21,187 nt of DNA, taken from contig CAYJPN010000054.1 in NCBI GenBank assembly GCA_964372115.1, positions 1 to 21,187 on the forward strand, read 5' to 3'. Of this stretch, positions 5,696-14,900 are shown piece after piece. Source of the DNA: CG2-30-36-16 sp964372115. Its GTDB lineage: Bacteria > Bacteroidota > Ignavibacteria > Ignavibacteriales > Ignavibacteriaceae. A program made the position numbers and the translations under genes. Position 1 is the stretch's first letter, and each line of letters begins with the position of its first letter. The notes beneath the pieces are model-generated. The model saw only the letters and a list, made by a program, of their open reading frames with translations. It searched no databases and was not told the origin of the DNA.

Positions 5696-8677
5696 ATGAA
5701 TTTAAGGCTCATTCATAAAATTTATGCCGTTGCGGTATTCCTTATTTCCGCGGTAGTAATTTTTTCTACTGTCCAGCCATCGGTTTCCTTTTGGGATTGC
5801 GGCGAGTTTATTGCTGCCGGTTATTACTTACAGGTACCTCACCCACCCGGAACGCCCTTCTTTCTTCTTCTCGGACGACTTTTTGCGATGGTTCCCTTTG
5901 TGGCTAATATTGCGTTAAGGGTAAACATTATTTCGGTTTTATCAAGCGCCTTATCTATATTATTCCTCTATCTTATTGCCGTTAAGGTTATAAAAAATTA
6001 TAAAGGAAAAGCGCCCGAAAATCTTTTCGAAGCAATAGGCACTTACACCGCAGCCGCAATAGGCGCGTTATCATTTGCATTTAGCGATACTTTCTGGTTT
6101 AACGGCGTTGAAGCAGAGGTGTACGCTTTCAGTACATTTTTGTTTGCCGCCGTTGTTTGGATGATGATGCGCTGGAACGAAAGAGCAGACAGCAGCGATA
6201 ATGAAAAGTATATTTTTATGATTGCATATCTCATAGGTCTTTCTACAGGTGTTCATCTTATGAGCGTGCTGGCAATTGTGCCTGTTGTAATGGTTATACT
6301 TTTTAGAAAATATTTGCAGGATGAAAAAGTTTGTAAACAAACAGCTTATATATTTCTCGGACACGCGGTTTTGGTTTTGGCAATTGCAATTGGTATGTGG
6401 GGAGCGCAGTCATCAACTACTCCGCCTTCTCCCGAACAATACGGCGCGTACGATAAAAACTTCAAACTGATTCTTGCCGCCGTTTCAATTCTAATAATGG
6501 CATTGTTTTATAAAAAGATATTTACAAGAAATTCATTTTACATGCCTCTTATAATAGGCGGCGTGGCTTTGTTTGCTGTTTACCCCGGCGTTGTTAAATA
6601 TTTACCTTCACTTATGACGAGGATTGGTGGAGACAATGCGTTTGTTGCAACTATGTCGCTTGTTGCTCTGCTGGCAGCCCTTGGTTATGGTGTTTATTAC
6701 GCAAAGCAAAAAAACAAACCAACTTTGCATCTTGTTTTTATGTCTACAATTTTCGTCATAATGGGATTCACAACATTTGCCATGGTTATCATTCGTGCTA
6801 ACCAGGATCCGCCGATGAATGAAAACAAACCAGATAAGTTTACGGAACTTGAATCATATCTTAATCGTGAACAATACGGCGATTTCCCTACATTCAAAAG
6901 AAGATTTGCCACCGAGCCGCATCAGCAGATTGTTTACACCGGTTACACCAGCGATCTAGATTTTTTCTGGAGTTACCAGATGAATCATATGATGACCCGT
7001 TACCTTCTCTGGAATTATGCCGGGAGGCAGGGATGGGACCAGGATGACGGTCCGAACATTGCCCCGTTTAATGGAATCGGAAATGTTTTCAGTAAGGCAT
7101 TCGGCATTCACTTTGAAGGCGCAGCGAAAGATTCACTATTCGGAATTCCGTTTCTTCTCGGCTTACTCGGTATATACTTCCATTTTCGTAAAGACTGGAA
7201 GATGGCGTCCGTTTTTATGGTCATGTTTATTTTTATGGGCTACCTTACTGCGTTTTATCAAAACCAGCAGCAGCCGCAGCCAAGAGAACGAGATTATTTT
7301 TACGTCGGTGCATTTTTTGTCTATTCGTTATGGATTGCTTTCGGTATTCGGGGATTGATGGACCTGGCTGAAAAATCGATAAAAAGATTGGCATTACAAA
7401 AAGCTGTTATTGTGGGCATACTTGCATTCGGTATTGTGCTTGTACCTGTTAAAATGGCTATGGCAAATTATTATACACACGATCGTTCGCAAAATTGGGT
7501 TCCGTGGGATTATTCTTATAATCTTTTACAAAGTTGTGCCCCGAATTCAATTTTATTTACAAACGGCGACAACGATACTTTCCCCCTCTGGTATTTACAG
7601 GACGTCGAAGGTGTTCGTCGCGATGTGCGTATTGCAAATTTAAGTTTGCTTAATACTAACTGGTACATAAAACAATTGAAGGATAACGATCCTTACCATG
7701 TCGGAACTGTTAAAATGCGGTTAAACGACACACAGATTGATCAACTGCGCCCGATACAATGGAGTCCGCGCGATATTACAATTCCGTTGCCAGGAAAAGC
7801 GGGCACAGGAATCTCGGATGATTTATTCCAGAGTTTTGATTTGAATGATTCTTCGGTTCTCAAAACCGGTACTCTTACATTCAAAATGAACGCGACATTA
7901 CAATTCGGTGATGTTAGTGCAATTCGTGTTCAGGATATAATGGTAAAAGAAATTGTTGAAAATAATATTTGGGAACGCCCGATTTATTTTGCGGTAACCT
8001 GTTCGGAAGATAGTAAAATCGGTTTAAGCGATTACCTCCGCATGGAAGGAATGGCGTTGCGAGTTGTTCCCGAAAAGAAAAACCCGAATACCGAATTTGT
8101 TAATGAAGATGTTTTACGCAGACAACTATATGATGAAAATCCATCATACAGTGTCGATTACAAACCAGGTTTCAAATTCAGAGGGTTAAATAATCCGGAA
8201 TTATTCCTTGATGAAAATCATCAGAGAATGACACAAAATTATCGGAATGCTTTTTTGCGGCTTTCGATTTATTACGTACAAACAAACCGAAAGGCTTTAG
8301 CTCTAAAATCACTTGATTTAATGGAGCAAAAAATGCCGCGCACCCTGCTTCCCATGGAATCCGGTTTGTTGTATGAAGTAGCCAACATTTATTACAATGC
8401 CGGTTCTAAAGACAGGTTTAATGAATACGCTGCCGAAGTAGAAAGTAAAGCATGGGATATGATAGAAGCAAATCCGAACGACGCTACTTCGTATTACAGC
8501 CCTTACCGTCTACTGATGATGATTTATGAAACTCAAAATAATTATCAAGGACTCGAAAGAGTTTGGGAAAAACTTTCAATCCTTTACCCAACCGACCCGA
8601 ACGTAATTGCAAACGTTCAGAAGTATCGCAACCTTGTAAAGCAGAGCAATACGCCGGTTGATACGGTAAAGAAATAA
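5696..8677 (+). CDS. DUF2723 / TMEM260-like membrane glycosyltransferase-type protein
   Basis: A 993-residue polytopic membrane protein. The first roughly 200 residues match the DUF2723 (TMEM260) family: a first helix, then SFWDCGEFIAAGYYLQVPHP at 31-50 with Asp34 and Glu37, the acidic loop typical of GT-C-fold transferases using lipid-linked sugars. About a dozen helices follow to near residue 590, including the QPRERDYFYVG segment around 528-538 seen in bacterial members. The C-terminal 400 residues are soluble, with NGDNDTFPLWYLQDVEG near 623 and helical, TPR-like pairs from about 830 to the end, probably periplasmic. Human TMEM260 is a protein O-mannosyltransferase; protein glycosylation is a reasonable inference here. 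A strong terminator ends the unit, and a family 9 glycosyltransferase follows. Confidence 0.85.
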   Translation: MNLRLIHKIYAVAVFLISAVVIFSTVQPSVSFWDCGEFIAAGYYLQVPHPPGTPFFLLLGRLFAMVPFVANIALRVNIISVLSSALSILFLYLIAVKVIKNYKGKAPENLFEAIGTYTAAAIGALSFAFSDTFWFNGVEAEVYAFSTFLFAAVVWMMMRWNERADSSDNEKYIFMIAYLIGLSTGVHLMSVLAIVPVVMVILFRKYLQDEKVCKQTAYIFLGHAVLVLAIAIGMWGAQSSTTPPSPEQYGAYDKNFKLILAAVSILIMALFYKKIFTRNSFYMPLIIGGVALFAVYPGVVKYLPSLMTRIGGDNAFVATMSLVALLAALGYGVYYAKQKNKPTLHLVFMSTIFVIMGFTTFAMVIIRANQDPPMNENKPDKFTELESYLNREQYGDFPTFKRRFATEPHQQIVYTGYTSDLDFFWSYQMNHMMTRYLLWNYAGRQGWDQDDGPNIAPFNGIGNVFSKAFGIHFEGAAKDSLFGIPFLLGLLGIYFHFRKDWKMASVFMVMFIFMGYLTAFYQNQQQPQPRERDYFYVGAFFVYSLWIAFGIRGLMDLAEKSIKRLALQKAVIVGILAFGIVLVPVKMAMANYYTHDRSQNWVPWDYSYNLLQSCAPNSILFTNGDNDTFPLWYLQDVEGVRRDVRIANLSLLNTNWYIKQLKDNDPYHVGTVKMRLNDTQIDQLRPIQWSPRDITIPLPGKAGTGISDDLFQSFDLNDSSVLKTGTLTFKMNATLQFGDVSAIRVQDIMVKEIVENNIWERPIYFAVTCSEDSKIGLSDYLRMEGMALRVVPEKKNPNTEFVNEDVLRRQLYDENPSYSVDYKPGFKFRGLNNPELFLDENHQRMTQNYRNAFLRLSIYYVQTNRKALALKSLDLMEQKMPRTLLPMESGLLYEVANIYYNAGSKDRFNEYAAEVESKAWDMIEANPNDATSYYSPYRLLMMIYETQNNYQGLERVWEKLSILYPTDPNVIANVQKYRNLVKQSNTPVDTVKK

Positions 8678-8686
8678 AAAAATAAT

Positions 8687-8720
8687 AAATAAGCGGCGTA
8701 CGAGCCGCTTATTTTTTATG
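8687..8720 (+). terminator. Strong intrinsic terminator after the DUF2723 gene
   Basis: An 11-bp stem, AAATAAGCGGC (8687-8697) with GCCGCTTATTT (8704-8714), and a six-base loop, followed by T's. It begins about ten bases after the stop codon. The AT-rich base of the stem gives A's and T's on both sides. Confidence 0.88.
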
Positions 8721-8810
8721 TTAACTTAAAAACATACAACGGAATATTTTTAAACAAATAAATGAGTTGACTTTAAAAAGGATTATAACTCATATTTTGC
8801 ATGGAAAAGC

Positions 8811-8914
8811 AAACCGTTAAAACGGTTCGCCAGTTATTAAGTTGTTATTAACCCAAGCTTAAGTCGTGGGTTAACGAGAAAAAACGAAAAAATTTTAACG
8901 GTTTTAACCGTTTA
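8811..8914. repeat. Cluster of three palindromes before the GT9 gene
   Basis: Three perfect inverted repeats lie in about 100 bases. AACCGTT/AACGGTT sits at 8812-8818 and 8821-8827. TTAACCCA/TGGGTTAA sits at 8848-8855 and 8867-8874 around AGCTTAAGTCG. AACGGTT/AACCGTT sits at 8897-8903 and 8906-8912. The outer two are near mirror versions of one motif, framing the central stem. This nested symmetry looks like a small non-autonomous mobile element or a REP/IS200-type end rather than an ordinary promoter. The GT9 start follows 26 bases later. Confidence 0.65.
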
Positions 8915-8939
8915 TTACCTTTTTACATTGAATATATAA

Positions 8940-9998
8940 ATGAAAATTTTAATTCTAGCTTTATCCGGTATTGGCGATGCGCTAATGTTCACTCCGGCAT
9001 TAAGTCTTTTAAAGAAAAATCTCCCGGATGCTGAAATTGACGCACTTGTTATGTTTAAAGGGGTAAAAGATATGTATGATCGGAATAAAAACATAAACAA
9101 TGTTTATCATTTTGATTTTATAAAAGAAGGAGCTATAAAATCATTTCGTTATATCTATTCTTTGCGCGGTAATTACGATGTTAGTATAAACGTTTACCCG
9201 GCTAACCGGAAAGAATATAATATTATTAATTTTCTTATCGGGACAAAAAAAACGGTGGGCGCACAGTACCTCCGTAAAGACCTTCTGAATTTAGGACTGC
9301 TAAATAATGTAAGGGTATCCGAAAACGACGACCAGCACAATGTTGAAACAAACATAAAACTTATCGGCAAACTCATCAATAAAGGTTTAAATGAAAAACC
9401 GGATTTAAATTTTCCTCTTTCAAACGATGACGAACAAACTGCAAAAAATTTATTAAACTCATTCAAAATTAGTAACGATGATTTTGTTGTTGGGTTACAT
9501 CCGGGCTGCGCCACTCTGAAGAATCACATAAAAAGAAGATGGGAACCGGAAAAATTTGCCGAAATCGGAAGGCGGCTTATAAATGGAAGAAGTGCAAAAG
9601 TTTTAATATTCGGCGGACCGGAGGAAAACGAATTAAAAAATAATATTGCCGGACAAATTAATCATGCAAACGCTTTTGTGGTAAACACGGCAAACCTTGC
9701 GCAAACAGCGGCGGTAATAAAACGCTGCAATTTATTTATAACAAACGATTCGAGTTTAATGCACGTTGCTTCCGCAATGAAACGTAAAGTGATTGCAATA
9801 ATTGGTCCCACTAATCCGCACTACATTCACCCTTGGAACACGGAACACAAAATTGTTACTCTGAAATTAGACTGCGCCCCCTGTTTCATCTACTCACCCC
9901 GTCCGTTAATCTGTTATAGAGAGGATGTAAAATTTAAGTGCATTAAAGAATTAAGCGTTGAAATGGTAATGCAGGCTGTAGATAGCCTTATAAGCTGA
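8940..9998 (+). CDS. Glycosyltransferase family 9 (heptosyltransferase-like)
   Basis: A 352-residue GT9 protein. The N-terminal half has the acceptor-side glycine motif SGIGDALMFTPAL (9-21). The C-terminal half has LHPGC (186-190), RRW (199-201), FGGPEEN (224-230), the NDSSLMHVASA donor-site block (269-279) and GPTNP (289-293). It ends with a cysteine cluster (C312, C315, C325, C334) common in the family. Relatives move ADP-heptose or related sugars onto LPS core or other envelope glycans on the cytosolic face of the inner membrane. There is no membrane segment or signal peptide. The start has no clear ribosome site; it is the first ATG in frame with the family motif in place. It stands alone after a palindrome cluster. 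The exact sugar is not deducible. Confidence 0.87.
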   Translation: MKILILALSGIGDALMFTPALSLLKKNLPDAEIDALVMFKGVKDMYDRNKNINNVYHFDFIKEGAIKSFRYIYSLRGNYDVSINVYPANRKEYNIINFLIGTKKTVGAQYLRKDLLNLGLLNNVRVSENDDQHNVETNIKLIGKLINKGLNEKPDLNFPLSNDDEQTAKNLLNSFKISNDDFVVGLHPGCATLKNHIKRRWEPEKFAEIGRRLINGRSAKVLIFGGPEENELKNNIAGQINHANAFVVNTANLAQTAAVIKRCNLFITNDSSLMHVASAMKRKVIAIIGPTNPHYIHPWNTEHKIVTLKLDCAPCFIYSPRPLICYREDVKFKCIKELSVEMVMQAVDSLIS

Positions 9999-10338
9999 AC
10001 TCAGATAAAAAATTTCCAGGGGAATTATAAAAAGCATAAAAATAAAAAATACAAATTCACTTAGAATCGCTATTTTTTCGAGGTGGGGCTCAACTATCGA
10101 ACCACTACGACTATCAATTGTTATTTATTTTTATAGATTGAATGGCGGTAAGTTTTCTTCAACAAAGCAACTTTACTTATTGAAATAAGAAAGTTTGTAC
10201 TCATTAAACCGGATTTTATTATTTTTGTACTTAAATGAAGAAAGTTTTAAACAGCCTATTACTAAGGATTAAAATTCTGTTAATCAATAAATCGGATTTT
10301 TTATAATACTAATGTAAAAAGAATTGAATTTATCCTCT
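9999..10338. other. Gene-free gap before the HTH regulator
   Basis: No gene or strong hairpin is seen. Two similar AT-rich segments occur (ACCGGATTTTATTATTTTT near 10208 and ATCGGATTTTTTATAAT near 10291). The first includes TATTTTTG at 10220-10227, an exact fit to the Bacteroidota -7 element TANNTTTG, with TTTG at 10194-10197 upstream. The 22-base spacing is longer than the usual 19 or so. The regulator's promoter probably lies in this gap. Confidence 0.4.
10220..10227 (+). promoter_or_regulatory. Possible Bacteroidota-type -7 element for the regulator gene
   Basis: TATTTTTG matches TANNTTTG; a TTTG lies at 10194-10197. The long spacing weakens the call, and such motifs arise by chance in AT-rich DNA. 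Confidence 0.25.
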
Positions 10339-11511
10339 ATGTTAAGTCTCAATATAATTAACAACATTGGTTTACTCGATCTGATCTACTTTGCAATAAT
10401 TGCCATTCTGTTTATTTCCATATTAATTTTGATAAAATTTGATGGTCTTTTTGAAAGACCAAAATTTTATTTAAAAATTGTTTTAATATTAGTATTCATG
10501 GTTCTTGTAAATGATTTGCTTATTCAAAAAATAAGTGGATGGGCGGTTTACTTACTTCCGGTTTCATATTTTATCTATTTTATTATTTATCCATTAGTAT
10601 ATGTTTACACAAGAGATTTAATCTTTCATGGTGAACAAAAACCACGTCCATCATTCTTGGTTTATTTAATAATCCCATTTTTAGTTTTTATCGGAATCAG
10701 CATTATTTATTATCCTTTATCCTATCACGATAAACTAAAATTTGCCAGTTATCACATTAGTCAATCCACCCACAATTCAGCTGAATTTGCAGTATTTCAA
10801 TATATTTTTGTTCCCGCATATTATATTCAAACTATACTTATACTTTTTCTTTCATTTTTACTTGTCCGCAACCTAAACAAAAGTACCAATGTAAACTCGA
10901 GTGATTTGCTCCTATCCAAATATGTTCTGATCTACATCACCGGTGTATTATTTTTTGAGATATCTTTAGTGATATCAACATTAATTATAGAAGATATATC
11001 ACTTCGTCGTTTAATAGAACTGTCATTAATCTCGATATTTATTCTTTTTGGTTTATATATCGGGTTCAACCAGGCATTTATTTTAATTCAGGCAAGACTT
11101 ATAAAACATTCCGCCAATATTATAGATTTGGGCGATTCCCAGAGTCCATTATTAAAATTGACCGGATCAGAATTAGTTGAAGCAAAAGAGCTTATTGAAG
11201 TTTATCTTAATTCGTCAAGAGCATATCTCGACCCAAATTTAACACTTGAATCTTTTTCTAAAAGAATCCACATTCAATCAAGAAAAATATCGTTAGTCAT
11301 AAACCGGTTATTCAACAAAAATTTCCATCAGTTTATTAATGAGTACAGAATTCAAGAAGCGGTGAAATTAATGGACTTAGATAAAGCAATCATCATTGAA
11401 GAGTTATATACAAAAGTAGGTTTCAATTCACGGTCTACATTTAACCGCGTGTTTAAAGAGATATTCGATAAATCACCTTCTGAATATTTAGACGATAGAC
11501 GATCTGCGTAG
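10339..11511 (+). CDS. Membrane-bound AraC-type transcriptional regulator, seven-helix N-terminus
   Basis: A protein of 390 residues from the ATG at 10339; an in-frame TTG at 10324 would add five residues but is less likely. Seven hydrophobic helices lie at about 10-32, 45-63, 70-90, 107-127, 157-177, 195-217 and 229-247. A cytosolic AraC/HTH_18 DNA-binding domain spans about 282-387, with two helix-turn-helix units; the second is within VGFNSRSTFNRVFKEIFDKS, the usual AraC signature. This 7TM-HTH layout is common in Bacteroidota and suggests direct sensing of an envelope or external signal. It is a lone gene; the nearest downstream genes encode secreted proteins on the same strand, so control of them is possible but unproven. 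A poly-C run begins one base after its stop codon. Confidence 0.85.
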   Translation: MLSLNIINNIGLLDLIYFAIIAILFISILILIKFDGLFERPKFYLKIVLILVFMVLVNDLLIQKISGWAVYLLPVSYFIYFIIYPLVYVYTRDLIFHGEQKPRPSFLVYLIIPFLVFIGISIIYYPLSYHDKLKFASYHISQSTHNSAEFAVFQYIFVPAYYIQTILILFLSFLLVRNLNKSTNVNSSDLLLSKYVLIYITGVLFFEISLVISTLIIEDISLRRLIELSLISIFILFGLYIGFNQAFILIQARLIKHSANIIDLGDSQSPLLKLTGSELVEAKELIEVYLNSSRAYLDPNLTLESFSKRIHIQSRKISLVINRLFNKNFHQFINEYRIQEAVKLMDLDKAIIIEELYTKVGFNSRSTFNRVFKEIFDKSPSEYLDDRRSA

Positions 11512-11764
11512 ACCCCCCCCCCCTCAATTTACTTAACCAAAACACGTTTTAGGAAGGGCTAAGTATTGCAAAAAAAACGAATAAAGCATTTATTCACATT
11601 TCATTTATTCTCGGGTTTCTTAATAACAAAAATGTGAATGAAAAATTTTGGTATAACATCAAAATGGATAGAAAATTTAACAGTTTATAATGCTAATCTC
11701 CCAATTAGATGATTAAGTTTTATTTGGATAGAAATCTAAAGTAACTCAGAATTAATGATTGATA
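11512..11764. other. Gene-free gap with poly-C tract and inverted repeat
   Basis: After the regulator's stop comes an 11-base C run (11513-11523). ATTCACATTT (11592-11601) is inversely repeated as AAATGTGAAT (11630-11639), with 28 bases between. No coding sequence is recognisable. It may be the decayed upstream part of the cargo gene whose tail remains at 11765. Confidence 0.5.
11513..11523. repeat. Poly-C tract of 11
   Basis: Eleven consecutive C's, starting one base after the regulator stop codon, stand out in AT-rich DNA. The run lies outside the reading frame as written. It could be a slippage-prone tract or a sequencing-length artefact. Confidence 0.85.
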
Positions 11765-11974
11765 AATGTTATTAAGATTGAATTTTATTCGATTACAGGG
11801 GAAAGAGTGGCAATGCTCGTTAACCAGCCGCAAGAAGCGGGATTTTACACGATAGAAGTAAATATGTCAAAGTTACGTTTGGCATCGGTAGTATATGTTT
11901 ATAGGATGATAGTTGTAAATAACTTGAAAGAGAGTGCTTTTAGCCGGACCAAAAAATTAGTTGCATTAAAATAA
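11765..11974 (+). pseudogene. Orphan T9SS sorting-domain fragment (3' remnant of a cargo gene)
   Basis: The frame encodes about 65 residues from IKIEFYSITGERVAMLV to KKLVALK. It matches the last part of the C-terminal sorting domain of the kelch protein (IELYSITGERVAILV to KKLVVLK). At DNA level, about 195 bases align with 20922-21116 with roughly 22 differences. It lacks a signal peptide, a passenger domain and the YPNPFN part of the domain, and starts with no ribosome site, so it cannot be an exported protein. One conserved-type Gly is changed (ASVVYVYR instead of ASGVYVYR), consistent with decay. It ends 16 bases before the next gene. Likely a leftover of deletion or recombination between paralogous cargo genes. 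Confidence 0.8.
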
Positions 11975-11980
11975 AACTTT

Positions 11981-11986
11981 AGGAGG
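11981..11986 (+). promoter_or_regulatory. Consensus Shine-Dalgarno site of the giant cargo gene
   Basis: AGGAGG, four bases before the ATG at 11991. It is the only perfect consensus site noticed in the window and fixes the start. Confidence 0.8.
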
Positions 11987-11990
11987 CAGT

Positions 11991-14900
11991 ATGAGGACCT
12001 TTTTACGAATTGCCGTTGTCATTTTTGTCGTGTGCGGAAACAATCTTGCACAACTTTCCGGCACAAAAACGGTTGGAAGCGGTGGTGATTACGAAACGAT
12101 TGCCGCAGCTATTACTGCTCTTAACAGTTCGGGAGTTGGCTCAGGCGGGGTTACTTTTAACATATCTGCAGGACACACTGAAAACATCACCTCAACAATT
12201 TCATTAACTGCTACAGGCACTTCTTCAAATCCTATTATTCTCCAGAAAAGCGGTTCGGGAACTAATCCTAAAATTACAAGAACCGATACCGGAGAAAAAG
12301 GAACCTCTGTGGTAGGGGGTGATGGAGACGCTCTCTTAAAAATAGAAGGTTCCGATTATGTAACATTCGACGGAATTGATCTCAAAGCTAATGAAAGCAG
12401 CATTGAATACGGTTATATGTTTCATAAACCAAGCGGGATAAACGGTTGTCAGAATGTGACAATCAAAAACTGTACAATTGAAATGAATAAAAACAGCGAT
12501 TACGTAATAGGAATTTATATCGGTAACGGAACAGAATTGACCTATAGTAACGCAGGAGTAACCGTAACATCAAATGATGGGAAAAACCAGGATGTAACAA
12601 TAATATCAAACACAATACAAAATGTCCATATTGGTGTTTATGTATTAGGTTTTAATAATTCTTCTTATTACGATAATAATATTACCATAGGGCAAAATGG
12701 AGCAGGCAACACTATTCAAAACTTTGCAGGTGGAGCTTCTTCTATAGCTTACGGTATTTATTTTCTTTATGTTAACAACCCAACAGCGTCATATAATACG
12801 ATAACTAGCTCAGAGCACAGTAATAATCTATACGGTATACTATTTAATAAACCAGGTTCTTCTAACGTTATCTCAGGGAATGTTGTTGCTAGTAATAATT
12901 CTATAACCTTGTCAAATTCGTTTGGAATTACCAGTTGTATTGGCAATGGTAATGGAGTTACTTCCGAAACATACAATAATAACACATTTGCTTCCGGTAC
13001 TATATCATCAACTTCAAATACATATTTAATTTATTCGCATAATAGTACTCAAACTAAAACTATTTCTGGGAATCAAATTAATGGAACTTTTACAACCTCC
13101 GGTGGAGCTGGAAATTTGTATTGCTATTATAACCAAGGTTATGCCTCTTCTAGTGGCACCGAAACTTTTAGCAGCAATAATTTTTCTAATATTCAAGTAT
13201 CGGGCTCTTCTGGTATAATGGGAATCTATTCCTTAAGTTCAAATGTAACCCGGACTATAAACGGCAACACTTTAAGTAATTGGACAAGCGGAACCGGAAA
13301 TACTTGGGCAATATATAGTGCTAGTTCTAATTCAAGTGAAATCTACAATAATAATATAAATATCATTAATGCGTCCGGAATAATTTACGCTTTTTATCTG
13401 AGTGGTAGCAACGTAACAGCTTATCAAAACAATGTAAATACTTTAAGCACCTCCGCCGCTACTCTAATAGGTCTCTACTATAATGGTTATGGCACTTCTC
13501 ACTTATATAGAAATCAGATTTATAATTTATCCAGTACTGCAACTTCCACAGTTAAAGTGTATGGAATTTATTATTATAACTTTAACTCGCCAAGTTCTTT
13601 TGATTTGTATCTTTATAACAATTATGTCTCAGATTTGAAAGCGCCTAACTCTGATGGGACTGATAATGCAGTTGCGGGAATGTATTTTCAAGAGATTACC
13701 GGTTCAAGTAATAAATTTTTAGGTGTCTATTTCAACACTATTTTTCTGAACGCCTCAAGCGCAGGAACGGATTTCGGGAGCGCCGGCATCTATTCTCATT
13801 CCGGTAATAACCTTGATTTACGCAATAATATTTTTATTAATAATTCAACTCCTGCCGGTTCATATAAAACAACTGCATTAATGAGAAGCGGAATAGACCT
13901 TTCCACATACTCCAATAATTCCAACAGCAATTGTTTTTTTGCAGGAATTCCGGGAGCGAGTAATTTAATATATTATGATGGAACAAACTCAGATCAAACT
14001 ATAAGTGAATTTAAACTGAGAGTCTTCCCTAAAGATGAATATTCATTTTCTGAAACCCCACCTTTTGTAAATAGCAGTGCTGCTCCATATAATCTTCACA
14101 TTAGTTCAGGGACTGCAACAAGAGTAGAGTCGGGAGGTGTTCCAATAGCCTCGCCCATCGCAATCAATAATGATTTTGACGATAATGCAAGACATAATTA
14201 CTATCCCGATTTGGGTGCAGATGAAGGTAATTTCACATTACAGGATGAATTACCTCCCTATATTTCGTATGAAGCGATGGGGACGGGAGGGAACGGCTCT
14301 ACACGTGCGTTCAGGGATGTTATAATAGTAGACCCGAGCAATGTTAACACTACAAGTGGCACAGCACCAAGGGCTTACTACAAAAAATCAACGAATGCAA
14401 ATGACTACGTTGGAAATACGAATACCGACAACGGCTGGAAATGGGTGGAAGGAACTTTAAATAGCGATGTATTTAATTTCACTATTGATTATACAAAATT
14501 GACCGATGGAGGCGTTTCACCGGGTGATGTTATCCAATATTTTGTTGTTGCTCAGGACCAAGCTTCAACTCCGCACGTTAAGATTAATTCCGGTTACTTT
14601 AATTCGCAACCCGCAAGTGTAAATCTTAGTTCTTCCGCATTCCCGATTACCGGCACAATTAATCAGTATAGTATTCTTCAATCTATAAGTGCTGATATTC
14701 TTGTCGGATTTGGAAACACCTACACTTCTTTCACTGCGAATAGTTCAAGCGGTTTATTTAAGGCAATTAATGATAGAGTAGTTACCGGAAATATAACGGC
14801 AAAAATCACATCCGATATTTATGAAACGGGAGAGGTTGCTCTGAACGAATCTCTTGAAGAGGTTCTTTTTACTATAAACATAAAACCAAATGATTCTTCC

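Noticed and set aside
10324..10338. TTG at 10324 as the start of the membrane regulator
   Set aside because: An ATG follows 15 bases later in the same frame, before the first membrane helix; the extra five residues add nothing.
11759..11974. The 71-residue frame as an intact small protein gene
   Set aside because: It is only the end of a T9SS sorting domain, with no signal peptide and no passenger, so a gene remnant is the better reading.
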